From positions 1,612,001-1,676,000 of the forward strand of contig NZ_CP102251.1 of NCBI RefSeq assembly GCF_025145285.1: a DNA stretch of 64,000 bases, written 5' to 3'. Shown here piece after piece: positions 18,121 to 27,116 of the stretch. The notes below the pieces were generated by a model. It had not been told where the DNA came from. It searched no databases and worked only from the letters and a program-made list of their open reading frames with translations. Both the position numbers and the translations under genes were made by a program. Positions within the stretch are counted from its first letter, which is position 1; each line of letters starts with the position of its first letter. Origin of the DNA: Alistipes onderdonkii. GTDB taxonomy: Bacteria; Bacteroidota; Bacteroidia; Bacteroidales; Rikenellaceae.

Positions 18121-20235
18121 ATGAAGAAACTGTTTTTACTGATTGCAGCGGCGTGCGTGTCGCTGACCGCGGCGGCAGACGAAGGCATGTGGATGCTGCC
18201 TTACCTGCAGAAAATGAATATCCGGGACATGAAGGCGCGCGGATGCAAACTTTCGGCCGAGGATATTTACAGCATCAACAAATCTTCGCTCAAGGATGCG
18301 ATCGTCATTTTCGGCGGTGGCTGCACGGGCGAGATCGTTTCGCCCGACGGCCTGCTGTTCACCAACCACCACTGCGGCTACGGGTCGATACAATCCCTGT
18401 CGTCGGTCGAACACGACTATCTGAAGAACGGCTTTTGGGCCATGTCGCGCCAGGAGGAGATTCCTGCCCCGGGGCTCAAGGTGCGTTTCATCCGTTCGAT
18501 CAGCGACGTGACTGCGGATATTCTGGGCAACGTGCCTTCCACGGCCGGGCAGCAGGAGTACGAACGGATCACCTCGGAGAATATCGCCGGCCTGACCGCT
18601 TCGCTGCAGGAGGCCAACCCCGGCATGGTGGTCGAGGTCAAGCCCTTCTTCGAAGGGAACCAGTATTTTGCCTTCGTGATCGAGGTCTATACCGACGTGC
18701 GCCTGGTGGGAACGCCCCCTACGTCGATCGGCAAGTTCGGCGGAGACACCGACAATTGGATGTGGCCGCGCCATACAGGCGATTTCTCGGTGTTTCGCGT
18801 CTATGCCGGACAGGATAATAGGCCGGCGGATTATTCGCCCGAAAACCGTCCTTACAAGGCCGAGAAGTTCCTCAAGATTTCGCTCGACGGTTACAAGGAG
18901 GGGGATTTCGCCATGATCATGGGGTTCCCGGGTTCCACGCAGCGTTATATGACTTCGTATGAGATCGACGACATGCTGAACGTTTCGAATCCCAACCGGA
19001 TCTTTATCCGCGGCGAGCGCCAGGCGATCCTGAAGGAGGACATGGCTGCCAGCGACAAGGTACGTATCCAGTATGCTTCGAAATACGCCACGTCGTCGAA
19101 CTACTGGAAGAATTCGATTGGCAAGTCTCGCGGCATCCTCAAACTGGGTGTCAAGGAGCGCAAGCAGCAGCAGGAAGCTGCCTTCCAGGCGTGGGCCGAG
19201 AAGAATACGCTGCCCGAGGAAGGGTATATTGACGCGCTGCCGAAAATCCGAGAAGCGATCGAGGGGCTGGCCGGCATCGACGATAACCGCCAGTATCTGG
19301 AAGAGGCTTTCCTGCGTGCGGTCGAAATACTGACCCCTGCAAAAATGTTCGACGGGCGGACGGAGATAAAGTATCCCGAAGAGGCCCGAAAGGCGATGGC
19401 CGGTTGGTATAAGGATTACAACGCCCCGACCGACCGGAAGGTGGCCAAGCGCATGCTGAAGATCGCCCGCGAGCACATGACCGACCTGCCGTCGTTCTAT
19501 ACGGAGATCGTGGATAAGGAATTCAACGGCGATACGGATGCCTATGTGGATTATATTTTCGATAATTCGCTCTTTACATCGCAGGAAAAGGTCGATGAGC
19601 TGATCGGTTCGTTTTCTGCCGATAAATATGCCGCCGACCCCATTGCCCCGTTTGTGAAATCGGTGTGGGAGAAGTATAATGCGCTTTCTCAGGCACGCAA
19701 GCCGATCGTGGAGAAATATTACGAGGGAAGCCGTAAATACGTGGCGGGGCTGATGCTCCAAAACCCGAAAAAGGCGTGGGCTTCGGATGCCAACTTCACG
19801 CTGCGCCTGACCTATGGCCGCGTGCTGCCCTATTCGCCTGCCGACGGCATCGAATACAACTACTATACGACGCTCAAGGGCGTGATGGAGAAGGAAAACC
19901 CGCAGAACCCCACAGAGTTCACCGTGCCCGAAAAACTCAAGGAGCTTTATGCGGCACGCGATTTCGGCCGTTATGCCAATGCCGGAGGCGAACTTCCGGT
20001 GGCGTTCCTTGCCGACTGCGATATTACGGGCGGCAATTCGGGTTCGCCCGTGATGAATGCCAGGGGTGCACTGCTCGGGCTGGCTTTCGACGGCAACTGG
20101 GAAGCCATGTCGGGAGATGTAGCTTTCGAGCCCGATCTGCAGCGTACGATATCGGTCGATATCCGCTACGTGCTGTTCATCATCGACAAGTACGCGGGCG
20201 CAGGATGGCTGCTCGACGAGCTGGTGTTCGAATAG
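18121..20235 (+). CDS. S46-family dipeptidyl-peptidase, DPP7-like
   Basis: A 704-residue exported serine exopeptidase with a signal peptide (about 1-19). The catalytic His lies in TNHHCGYGS (residues 81-89), the Asp region is GGDTDNWMWPRHTGDFS and the nucleophile is Ser640 in TGGNSGSPV. The S46 family releases dipeptides from peptides in the periplasm of asaccharolytic Bacteroidetes. The residue 18 after the nucleophile is Gly658 (LAFDGNWEA), the position where P. gingivalis DPP7 has Gly and DPP11 has Arg. A preference for hydrophobic P1 is therefore expected rather than Asp/Glu. It is probably cotranscribed with nadA only by proximity. Confidence 0.93.
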   Translation: MKKLFLLIAAACVSLTAAADEGMWMLPYLQKMNIRDMKARGCKLSAEDIYSINKSSLKDAIVIFGGGCTGEIVSPDGLLFTNHHCGYGSIQSLSSVEHDYLKNGFWAMSRQEEIPAPGLKVRFIRSISDVTADILGNVPSTAGQQEYERITSENIAGLTASLQEANPGMVVEVKPFFEGNQYFAFVIEVYTDVRLVGTPPTSIGKFGGDTDNWMWPRHTGDFSVFRVYAGQDNRPADYSPENRPYKAEKFLKISLDGYKEGDFAMIMGFPGSTQRYMTSYEIDDMLNVSNPNRIFIRGERQAILKEDMAASDKVRIQYASKYATSSNYWKNSIGKSRGILKLGVKERKQQQEAAFQAWAEKNTLPEEGYIDALPKIREAIEGLAGIDDNRQYLEEAFLRAVEILTPAKMFDGRTEIKYPEEARKAMAGWYKDYNAPTDRKVAKRMLKIAREHMTDLPSFYTEIVDKEFNGDTDAYVDYIFDNSLFTSQEKVDELIGSFSADKYAADPIAPFVKSVWEKYNALSQARKPIVEKYYEGSRKYVAGLMLQNPKKAWASDANFTLRLTYGRVLPYSPADGIEYNYYTTLKGVMEKENPQNPTEFTVPEKLKELYAARDFGRYANAGGELPVAFLADCDITGGNSGSPVMNARGALLGLAFDGNWEAMSGDVAFEPDLQRTISVDIRYVLFIIDKYAGAGWLLDELVFE

Positions 20236-20260
20236 CGTTTTCGGCCGCCGATGATTAGGA

Positions 20261-20293
20261 AATATGCCCCGGTATAAGCCGGGGTATATTTTT
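20261..20293 (+). terminator. Terminator after the S46 peptidase gene
   Basis: A 12-bp stem (20261-20272 with 20279-20290, one G-U pair) with a TATAAG loop runs into five T residues. Confidence 0.85.
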
Positions 20294-20416
20294 ACCCCGT
20301 AGCCGGGGGCAGACCGATTCGCTCCCGTGGTTTCCGTTTTGTTTTCTTGCGGCAGGGTGTTCTTGTAGTTTGTAAACAAATAATGGAGCTTTGCTTTTTC
20401 TTTCCCTAAAAATTAC

Positions 20417-20424
20417 TAATTTTG
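20417..20424 (+). promoter_or_regulatory. -7 promoter element of metG
   Basis: TAATTTTG is an exact match, 30 bases before the ATG at 20455; TTTG at 20390-20393 lies 23 bases upstream. Confidence 0.65.
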
Positions 20425-20454
20425 ACAGAAATTAGTAATACTGTATATCTCAAT

Positions 20455-22497
20455 ATGGCAAAAGAGTTCAAGCGTTACCTCGTTACATCGGCTCTCCCCT
20501 ATGCAAACGGCCCGGTGCATATCGGCCATCTGGCGGGAGTTTATATACCTTCGGATATTTACACGCGTTACCTGCGGCTGAAGGGCTGCGACGTGATTTC
20601 GGTCTGCGGATCGGACGAGCACGGCGTACCTATCACCATCAAGGCCCGCAAGGAGGGTGTGACCCCGCAGCAGATCGTGGATCGTTATCACAACCTGATC
20701 AAAAAGTCGTTCGAGGGGTTGGGAATGTCGTTCGACATCTATTCGCGGACATCGTCGGCGACCCATGCCGCGACCGCGTCGGAATTTTTCCGCAAACTTT
20801 ACGACGAGGGGAAATTCATCGAGAAGACCTCCATGCAGTATTACGACGAGGAGGCGCAGACGTTCCTTGCCGACCGTTATATCGTCGGCACTTGTCCCAA
20901 ATGCGGGAACGACCGTGCCTACGGCGACCAGTGCGAGAAATGCGGGTCTACCCTCTCGCCCGACGAGCTGATCGACCCGCATAGCGCCGTGTCGGGTTCG
21001 GTTCCGGTCAAAAGGGAGACGAAGCACTGGTATCTCCCGCTGGATCAATACGAAGGCTTCCTCCGCGAGTGGATACTCGATGGGCATAAGGAGTGGAAGA
21101 CGAATGTCTACGGACAGTGCAAGAGCTGGCTCGACGGCGGATTGCAGCCCCGTGCCGTGAGCCGTGACCTCGACTGGGGCATCCCCGTGCCCGTGGAGGG
21201 TGCCGAAGGGAAGGTGCTCTATGTGTGGTTCGACGCTCCGATCGGTTACATATCCGCCACGAAAGACCTTACCCCCGATTGGGAAAAGTACTGGAAGTCG
21301 GAAGACACCAAGATGGTGCATTTCATCGGCAAGGACAATATCGTGTTCCACTGCATCGTCTTCCCCTCGATGCTCAAGGCGCACGGGGGTTATATACTGC
21401 CCGAGAACGTGCCGGCCAACGAGTTCCTGAATCTCGAGGGCGATAAGATTTCGACCTCACGCAACTGGGCGGTATGGCTGCATGAATACCTGGGGGAGTT
21501 CCCCGGAAAGGAGGACGTATTGCGCTATGTGCTGTGTGCCAATGCCCCCGAAACCAAGGATAACGACTTTACATGGAAGGATTTCCAGGCCCGCAACAAC
21601 AACGAGCTGGTTGCTGTGCTGGGAAATTTCGTCAACCGTGCGCTGGTGCTTACGCAGAAATATTACGGCGGAGAAGTTCCTGCCTGCGGAGAGATGAATG
21701 ATTATGACCGTCAGACAGTTGCGGAGGTAGCTGCCGTGAAGGGTTCGCTCGAGGCCAATATCGAGAACTACCGTTTCCGCGAAGCCCTGAAGGATGCCAT
21801 GAACATTGCGCGTATCGGCAACAAGTATCTGGCGGACACCGAGCCGTGGAAAGTCATCAAGACCGATTCCGGGCGCGTGAAAACGATTCTCAACATTGCG
21901 TTGCAGATTACGGCCAATACGGCGATTGCCATCGAGCCTTTCATGCCTTTCTCGGCGTCGAAGATCCTGAAGATGCTCGCCGTGGAGAAATTCGGATGGG
22001 AGCGCCTCGGGGCGATGGAGCTGATCGCTGCCGGGCATAAGATCGGCGAGGCGTCGTTGCTCTTCGAGAAGATCGAGGACGACGTGATCCAGCGCCAGTT
22101 GGATAAGCTTGCGGCGACGAAAGAGGCTAACCTGGCTGCTGAAAATTTGCAAAATATTGAACCTCAGAAAGATACGATACAATTCGACGATTTCCAGAAA
22201 ATGGATATCCGGGTTTCTACGATCCTTGCGGCGGAAAAGGTCGCCAAGACGAAGAAATTGCTTAAATTGACGGTGGACACGGGGATCGACCAGCGGACGA
22301 TCGTTTCGGGAATAGCGGAATATTTTACTCCCGAAGAGCTGGTCGGGCGCAGGGTGCTGGTTCTTGTAAACCTCGCTCCCCGCGAACTGAAAGGTATCGT
22401 GTCGCAGGGCATGATCCTGATGGCCGAAGATGCTTCGGGGAAACTGCTGCTGCTGGGCCCCGACGGAAATACGAATAACGGTGCTATCGTAGGATAA
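20455..22497 (+). CDS. metG: Methionyl-tRNA synthetase
   Basis: A 680-residue class I synthetase. The HIGH motif is HIGH at 22-25, the zinc knuckle cysteines are 148, 151, 161 and 164, and the KMSKS loop is KISTS at 332-336. A C-terminal tRNA-binding (EMAP/Trbp111-like) domain covers about 580-680 ([24 protein letters not shown]), so it should be a dimer like E. coli MetG. The frame extends to 20422, but that start lies inside the promoter element, so 20455 ([19 protein letters not shown]) is used. Confidence 0.96.
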   Translation: MAKEFKRYLVTSALPYANGPVHIGHLAGVYIPSDIYTRYLRLKGCDVISVCGSDEHGVPITIKARKEGVTPQQIVDRYHNLIKKSFEGLGMSFDIYSRTSSATHAATASEFFRKLYDEGKFIEKTSMQYYDEEAQTFLADRYIVGTCPKCGNDRAYGDQCEKCGSTLSPDELIDPHSAVSGSVPVKRETKHWYLPLDQYEGFLREWILDGHKEWKTNVYGQCKSWLDGGLQPRAVSRDLDWGIPVPVEGAEGKVLYVWFDAPIGYISATKDLTPDWEKYWKSEDTKMVHFIGKDNIVFHCIVFPSMLKAHGGYILPENVPANEFLNLEGDKISTSRNWAVWLHEYLGEFPGKEDVLRYVLCANAPETKDNDFTWKDFQARNNNELVAVLGNFVNRALVLTQKYYGGEVPACGEMNDYDRQTVAEVAAVKGSLEANIENYRFREALKDAMNIARIGNKYLADTEPWKVIKTDSGRVKTILNIALQITANTAIAIEPFMPFSASKILKMLAVEKFGWERLGAMELIAAGHKIGEASLLFEKIEDDVIQRQLDKLAATKEANLAAENLQNIEPQKDTIQFDDFQKMDIRVSTILAAEKVAKTKKLLKLTVDTGIDQRTIVSGIAEYFTPEELVGRRVLVLVNLAPRELKGIVSQGMILMAEDASGKLLLLGPDGNTNNGAIVG

Positions 22498-22585
22498 TGT
22501 GAGGAAAGGATCGGTTCAAGGTTTGTTTTTGCCCGGTTTACTTTGCTGTGGGGATAATTTAGAAAAACCTTTAAATTTTACTATA

Positions 22586-23599
22586 ATGGAAAATATAGAT
22601 TGGAGCGCCTTGGGGTTCGACTATCACAAGACCGACGTCAACGTCCGTTATTATTTTACGGATGGTAAATGGAGTGATATGGAGGTTACGAGCGACGAGT
22701 ACATCAAGATGCACATGTCAGCTTCGTGCCTGCATTATGGCATCGAACTTTTCGAGGGTCTCAAGGCCTTTCGTGGAGTCGATGGGAAAGTCCGCCTGTT
22801 CCGTGTCGAGGACAATGCCCGCCGCCTCCGGTCTTCGGCCGAACGTCTTTGCCTTCCGCTGCCGACCGTCGAAATGGTCGTCAATGCCTGCGTCGAGGTC
22901 GTTCGGAGGAATGAAGCCTATATTCCCCCCTACGGAACAGGGGCCTCGCTCTATCTGCGTCCGGTGATGTTCGGAACGACGGCCGGCCTGGGGGTCAAAC
23001 CTGCAAAGGATGCTTTGCTGATTGTCTACTGTTCGCCTGTGGGTGCTTATTTCAAGGAGGGAATCAAGCCGATCCTAGTTGCCATCGACCGAGAGCAGGA
23101 TCGTGCTGCTCCACGTGGAACAGGCGATGTGAAAGTCGGCGGAAATTATGCGGCCAGCCTTTTGTCGGGTGAAAAAGGGCATAAAATGGGCTATTCAAAT
23201 ATCATGTATCTCGACGCTGCGGAGCATAAATACATCGAAGAGTGCGGTGCATGCAATTTCTTCGGCATCAAGGATGGCAAATATATCACTCCGAAATCCC
23301 CTTCGGTGCTTCCGTCGATCACCAATATGAGCCTCCGCCAGCTGGCCCGCGATATGGGGCTTGAGGTCGAAGACCGAAAAATCCCGGTCGAAGAACTTGC
23401 CTCTTTCGAGGAGTGCGGCGGCTGCGGAACGGCTGCCGTGATCTCCCCTATCGGCACTATCTATGACATGCAGACGGAGAAAACCTACTCTTATGGTGAT
23501 AAGGTTGGTAAGATTTCTCTGGAATTATATACCCGATTGCAGGATATTCAGTACGGACGAGCTGAGGATAAATACAATTGGTGTACGATTGTTTTGTAG
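22586..23599 (+). CDS. ilvE: Branched-chain amino acid aminotransferase, class IV PLP fold
   Basis: A 337-residue enzyme for the last step of Leu, Ile and Val synthesis and the first step of their breakdown. The PLP lysine sits in VKVGGNYAASL and the family blocks ECGACNFFGIKDG and CGGCGTAAVISPIG follow. The open frame reaches 22499; the start at 22586 (MENIDWSALGFDYHKT) fits the family and follows a possible -7 box (TTACTTTG, 22538-22545, 7/8). A parS-like palindrome lies within the coding sequence at 23107-23122. The gene's terminator has been split by an insertion sequence. Confidence 0.93.
   Translation: MENIDWSALGFDYHKTDVNVRYYFTDGKWSDMEVTSDEYIKMHMSASCLHYGIELFEGLKAFRGVDGKVRLFRVEDNARRLRSSAERLCLPLPTVEMVVNACVEVVRRNEAYIPPYGTGASLYLRPVMFGTTAGLGVKPAKDALLIVYCSPVGAYFKEGIKPILVAIDREQDRAAPRGTGDVKVGGNYAASLLSGEKGHKMGYSNIMYLDAAEHKYIEECGACNFFGIKDGKYITPKSPSVLPSITNMSLRQLARDMGLEVEDRKIPVEELASFEECGGCGTAAVISPIGTIYDMQTEKTYSYGDKVGKISLELYTRLQDIQYGRAEDKYNWCTIVL
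23107..23122. promoter_or_regulatory. parS-like site inside ilvE
   Basis: TGCTCCACGTGGAACA differs by one base from the parS form TGTTCCACGTGGAACA. It is one of three such sites within 2.1 kb. Confidence 0.6.
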
Positions 23600-23616
23600 A
23601 ATACGAATATATTGTT

Positions 23617-23631
23617 AAGAGGCCGCTATAC
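23617..23631 (+). terminator. Left half of the interrupted ilvE terminator
   Basis: AAGAGGCCGCT followed by ATAC is the left arm and loop of a hairpin whose right arm, AGCGGCCTCTT plus a T-run, lies at 25058-25073. Removing the insertion sequence and one copy of the TAC target duplication restores an 11-bp perfect stem with an ATAC loop. Confidence 0.85.
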
Positions 23632-23638
23632 TGTACTG

Positions 23639-23673
23639 CACCCCAAAAGTTGGACACTTTTGGGGTGTTTTTT
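23639..23673 (+). terminator. Hairpin with T-run at the left end of the insertion sequence
   Basis: CACCCCAAAAGT pairs perfectly with ACTTTTGGGGTG around TGGAC and is followed by six T residues, ending directly before the orfA ATG at 23674. It should stop transcription entering from ilvE and so limit transposase expression. Confidence 0.75.
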
Positions 23674-24198
23674 ATGAAATATAATTATGAGATTCGTTTA
23701 AAGGCCGTAAAACTGGTACTCGAAGGCGGACTTTCGGTTAGGGAAGCCGGATGTCACTTGGGCTGTGGCCGCTCGCAAGTTCACTTGTGGGTAACATTAT
23801 TCGAGCGCCATGGCCTTGCCGGCCTTAAGCTGCGCCACGGTAGCTACAGTGCAGAATTTAAGTTGTCAGTTTTGAAGCATATGCACCAAAATCATCTATC
23901 TTTGCTGGAGACAGCAGTGCATTTCGGCATTCCGGGCCCTTTTGTTATTCGTCAATGGGAGCGGCTCTATCAAAACCAAGGTGCTGAAGGCCTGCGGCGT
24001 AAACCGCAAAGAAGGAGGCCGGCCATGAGTAAATCGAAGACTAAAAAAGTCAAACTCAAAACGACTCCGCACGAAGAGTTGCTTAAGGAACTGGAGTATC
24101 TTCGTGCCGAGAATGCTTACTTAAAAAAATTGCAGGCCTTAGTCGAGGAGCGCATTGTCCGCGAGAGCGGGAAAGAGCCCAAGCCATCGAAGGACTAA
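23674..24198 (+). CDS. IS3-family OrfA (helix-turn-helix protein)
   Basis: A 174-residue protein with two helix-turn-helix units of the IS150 OrfA type (about 5-55 and 60-110), then a Lys/Arg-rich linker and a leucine-zipper-like helix (ELLKELEYLRAENAYLKKL). It binds the IS ends. The frame ends with a stop at 24198, but A AAA AAA at 24123-24129 allows a -1 shift into orfB, which would give the full-length transposase. The start at 23674 directly follows a hairpin, so initiation from read-through RNA may be poor. Confidence 0.92.
   Translation: MKYNYEIRLKAVKLVLEGGLSVREAGCHLGCGRSQVHLWVTLFERHGLAGLKLRHGSYSAEFKLSVLKHMHQNHLSLLETAVHFGIPGPFVIRQWERLYQNQGAEGLRRKPQRRRPAMSKSKTKKVKLKTTPHEELLKELEYLRAENAYLKKLQALVEERIVRESGKEPKPSKD
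24123..24129 (+). promoter_or_regulatory. Candidate programmed -1 frameshift site of the IS
   Basis: The heptamer A AAA AAA is in phase with the OrfA codons TTA AAA AAA. From it the -1 frame is open through to the orfB coding region with no stop, as in IS150. Confidence 0.75.
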
Positions 24199-24221
24199 GG
24201 CCGCAGTGCCGGCTTTCAGTA

Positions 24222-25016
24222 TTGCTCAAAGCCGCAGGGATGGCGCGAAGCACATTTTATTATCACTTCAGAAAATCAAAACAACCCGATAAATATGCTC
24301 GCGAAAAAGAGAGTATTATAAGGTTATATCACGAACATAAGGGGCGTTATGGTTATCGGCGCATTACCGTTGAAATGAATAAGATCGGATATGCGATAAA
24401 TCACAAAACCGTACTTAAGCTGATGAATATTTGCGGGATAAAAAGTCAGGTCAGGCTCCGTAAATACTGTTCATACAAAGGACAGATCGGACGGATAGCG
24501 CCCAATCTTCTGCAACGCGACTTTGCAGCCGAAAAACCGAATCAGAAGTGGGTTACTGACCTTACGGAATTTTCGGTTTGCGGCGTAAAGTTATATCTAT
24601 CGCCGATTATGGACTTATATAACCGGGAGATTATTAGCTATAAAATAGCTGAACGCCCTAACTTTATGCAGATCATGAAGATGCTGGACGATGCGTTTGC
24701 CAGAATACCGGATTCTCCGGGTATTGTCTTGCATTCCGACCAGGGCTGGCAGTATCAGATGAAGCAGTATCAGCTCCGTTTAAGACAGAAAGGTATTACA
24801 CAGAGCATGTCGCGCAAGGGTAACTGTCTGGATAACGCTGCTATGGAAAGTTTCTTTGGATTATTGAAGTCCGAATTATTATATTTGCAAAAATTCTCAT
24901 CCATAGACCATTTCCGAAAAGAATTGGAAGAATATATCGACTACTACAATAACAAGCGGATAAAGAAATACTTAAACAACATGAGCCCGGTACAATACCG
25001 AACTCATGCCATCTAA
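24222..25016 (+). CDS. IS3-family OrfB transposase with rve integrase core
   Basis: 264 residues are counted from the TTG at 24222, but the same frame is open back to the slippery site and reads AIEGLRPQCRLSVLLKAAG before it, which is typical OrfB sequence. The true product is therefore probably the OrfA-OrfB fusion. The DDE triad is seen as WVTDLTEF, LHSDQGWQY and NAAMESFFG. An HTH_21 domain (KGRYGYRRITVEMNK) precedes the core. It catalyses cut-and-paste via a circle intermediate, as known for the family. Confidence 0.92.
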   Translation: MLKAAGMARSTFYYHFRKSKQPDKYAREKESIIRLYHEHKGRYGYRRITVEMNKIGYAINHKTVLKLMNICGIKSQVRLRKYCSYKGQIGRIAPNLLQRDFAAEKPNQKWVTDLTEFSVCGVKLYLSPIMDLYNREIISYKIAERPNFMQIMKMLDDAFARIPDSPGIVLHSDQGWQYQMKQYQLRLRQKGITQSMSRKGNCLDNAAMESFFGLLKSELLYLQKFSSIDHFRKELEEYIDYYNNKRIKKYLNNMSPVQYRTHAI

Positions 25017-25054
25017 ACAAATACTAATCCGTCCAATATTTGGGGTGCACTTCA

Positions 25055-25073
25055 TACAGCGGCCTCTTTTTGT
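25055..25073 (+). terminator. Right half of the interrupted ilvE terminator
   Basis: The TAC duplication is followed by AGCGGCCTCTT and a T-run, the complement of 23617-23627. Present transcription from ilvE should end in the IS left-end hairpin instead. Confidence 0.85.
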
Positions 25074-25102
25074 TTCGTTTGTGTTTAAGGGTTTTGTATA
25101 TA

Positions 25103-25118
25103 TGTTCCACGTGGAACA
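25103..25118. promoter_or_regulatory. parS site (exact palindrome)
   Basis: TGTTCCACGTGGAACA is a perfect 16-bp palindrome identical to the parS form known in Pseudomonas and one base per arm from the B. subtilis consensus. ParB would bind here. Confidence 0.85.
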
Positions 25119-25211
25119 TGTCTTCTTTGGTGGTTGTTCGGGAAGAATATAGAAGTGATAATCTTTACAGAATCTCGTGATTTAATTATTTCGGGAGGTT
25201 GTGGGTTGATA

Positions 25212-25227
25212 GGTTCCACGTGGAATA
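25212..25227. promoter_or_regulatory. parS-like site next to mnmG
   Basis: GGTTCCACGTGGAATA keeps the 12-base core TTCCACGTGGAA and differs from the exact site at two outer positions. It lies six bases from the mnmG stop. Confidence 0.65.
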
Positions 25228-25232
25228 TTACC

Positions 25233-27116
25233 CTATCTTCCGAATTTTACCAAGAGAACATTTACGTCTGCGGGTGAAACTCCGGGTATGCGCGAGGCTT
25301 GCCCGATGTTTTCAGGACGGATTCGGGACAGTTTTTGCCGGGCCTCGATAGTCAGGGAATTCATCGAGTGAAAGTCGAAATCCACAGGAATCCGTATGTT
25401 TTCGAGCCGATGTAGTTTTTCTGCAATGAATTTTTCGCGTTCAATATATCCTTTATATTTGATTTGGATTTCTGCCTCTTCGATCACCTCTTCCTCCATC
25501 CGGTTCGTTTCGATGAATTTTCGGAGCTTCGGCAGGACGGCTTGCAACGAATCGAACGAAACATTATTCCGCATTAGTATGTCGTAAAGCTTCCTTCCCT
25601 GTGATAAAGGTTCGGAATTTATTGCTTTTAAATAGTCGTTAATTTCGGCTGCTTTGATACTCTGTTGGCGAGCGAAAGAAATAAGCGATTCTACGAGCGT
25701 ATTTTTTTTGACGAAATAGTCGTATCTTTTTTGGGTAATAAGCCCGATTTTATATCCGATAGGAGTAAGCCGAATGTCCGCATTGTCCTGCCGGAGCAGG
25801 ATGCGGTATTCTGCACGCGAGGTGAACATGCGGTAGGGTTCGTCCACCCCTTTGGTCACAAGGTCGTCTATCAGCACTCCGATATAGGCTTCGTCGCGCT
25901 GCAATACGACGGCCTCCTCCCCTTTCAGCATCCGGTGTGCATTGATCCCGGCCATCAACCCCTGGGCTGCGGCCTCTTCGTATCCGGTCGTCCCGTTGAC
26001 CTGCCCGGCGAAATAAAGGGCGGAAACGAGTTTCGTTTCGAGCGAATGGTGCAATTGTGTGGGTGGAAAATAGTCGTATTCGATGGCATAGCCCGGGCGA
26101 TAGATGTGGAGGTCTTCGAATCCCCGGATTTTATGCAGTGCTTCCAACTGTATTTCCCAGGGCAGTGACGAAGAAAAACCGTTGAGGTAGTATTCGTTGG
26201 TGCTGCGTCCTTCGGGTTCGAGGAAGAGCTGGTGCTGGTCTTTGTCGGCGAATGTACGCAGTTTGTCTTCGATGCTCGGGCAGTAGCGCGGCCCGATTCC
26301 CGTTATCGTCCCGTTGAACAGCGGCGAGCGGTCGAACCCTGTGCGCAGGATGTCGTGCACCTCGGCCGACGTGTAGACCAGAAAACAAGGAAGCTGGTAT
26401 TTAACAGGTTGTGTATCAGGGGAAAATGAAAATTTGGATGGTTTTTCGTCCCCGTATTGCGGTTCGAGTATTTCGAAGTCGATCGTGCGGGCATCGAGGC
26501 GTGCGGGCGTACCGGTTTTCATACGCCCGGTTTCGAATCCGATTGCGCGCAGGGACTCCGTGATCCCGTGCGAAGCGGCGTCCCCTGCCCTGCCGCCCTC
26601 GGCGTGCGATGTGCCGCAGTGCATCAGCCCGTCGAGGAACGTACCGGCGGTAAGTATGACGGCCTTGCAGGCGAATTCGATGCCCATGCGCGTCCGCACG
26701 CCTGTCACGCGCGGTTTGGTTGCCGAGGTGTCGAACAGCAGCTCGGTGGCGGCGTCCTGCCAGATATAGAGGTTGAGCGTGTTTTCGAGCGTATGGCGCC
26801 ACTCCTCCGAGAAACGGGTTTTGTCGCATTGCGCACGGGGGCTCCACATGGCTGCGCCCTTCGAACGGTTGAGCATCCGAAACTGGATCGCGGTGAGGTC
26901 GGTAATGCGTCCCATCTGTCCTCCCAAAGCATCTATTTCTCTGACTATCTGACCTTTGGCTACTCCCCCGACGGCCGGGTTGCACGACATGGAAGCCATC
27001 TTGGCCATGTCCATGGTGAGCAGCAGCGTGCGCGACCCCAGGCGTGCGGCGGCAGAGGCCGCTTCGCAGCCGGCATGTCCGCCGCCGATGACGATTATAT
27101 CGTATTCGAGTGTCAT
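25233..27116 (-). CDS. mnmG: tRNA uridine 5-carboxymethylaminomethyl modification enzyme MnmG (GidA)
   Basis: A 627-residue FAD enzyme that, with MnmE, builds the cmnm5 group on U34 of tRNAs reading NNA/NNG codons. The dinucleotide-binding site IIVIGGGHAGCEAA is at the N-terminus, followed by the GidA blocks MSCNPAVGGVAKGQIVREID and VNGTTGYEEAAAQG, and the C-terminal helical MnmE-binding domain. Its ATG overlaps the ybeY stop (ATGA), so the two are translationally coupled. gidA is a frequent neighbour of replication origins, in line with the origin call about 8 kb away. Confidence 0.97.
   Translation of the reverse strand: MTLEYDIIVIGGGHAGCEAASAAARLGSRTLLLTMDMAKMASMSCNPAVGGVAKGQIVREIDALGGQMGRITDLTAIQFRMLNRSKGAAMWSPRAQCDKTRFSEEWRHTLENTLNLYIWQDAATELLFDTSATKPRVTGVRTRMGIEFACKAVILTAGTFLDGLMHCGTSHAEGGRAGDAASHGITESLRAIGFETGRMKTGTPARLDARTIDFEILEPQYGDEKPSKFSFSPDTQPVKYQLPCFLVYTSAEVHDILRTGFDRSPLFNGTITGIGPRYCPSIEDKLRTFADKDQHQLFLEPEGRSTNEYYLNGFSSSLPWEIQLEALHKIRGFEDLHIYRPGYAIEYDYFPPTQLHHSLETKLVSALYFAGQVNGTTGYEEAAAQGLMAGINAHRMLKGEEAVVLQRDEAYIGVLIDDLVTKGVDEPYRMFTSRAEYRILLRQDNADIRLTPIGYKIGLITQKRYDYFVKKNTLVESLISFARQQSIKAAEINDYLKAINSEPLSQGRKLYDILMRNNVSFDSLQAVLPKLRKFIETNRMEEEVIEEAEIQIKYKGYIEREKFIAEKLHRLENIRIPVDFDFHSMNSLTIEARQKLSRIRPENIGQASRIPGVSPADVNVLLVKFGR

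Larger units (their letters stand above)
23632..25054 (+). mobile_element. Complete IS3-family insertion sequence, IS150-like
   Basis: A 1423-bp element with 24-base imperfect terminal inverted repeats (23632-23655 and 25031-25054, both starting TG and containing TGCACCCCAAA). It is flanked by the 3-bp direct repeat TAC (23629-23631, 25055-25057). It carries orfA and orfB in the relative -1 arrangement, with an intact DDE motif and a slippery A-run, so it looks active. Its DNA is visibly richer in A/T than the genes around it. Target: the loop of the ilvE terminator. Confidence 0.95.

Noticed and set aside
18136..20379. A 747-codon minus-strand frame opposite the S46 peptidase
   Set aside because: Shadow frame running through the terminator; no domain.
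23632..25054. Prophage or larger mobile island around the IS
   Set aside because: Only one IS with its own ends and target duplication; genes on both sides are core housekeeping genes.
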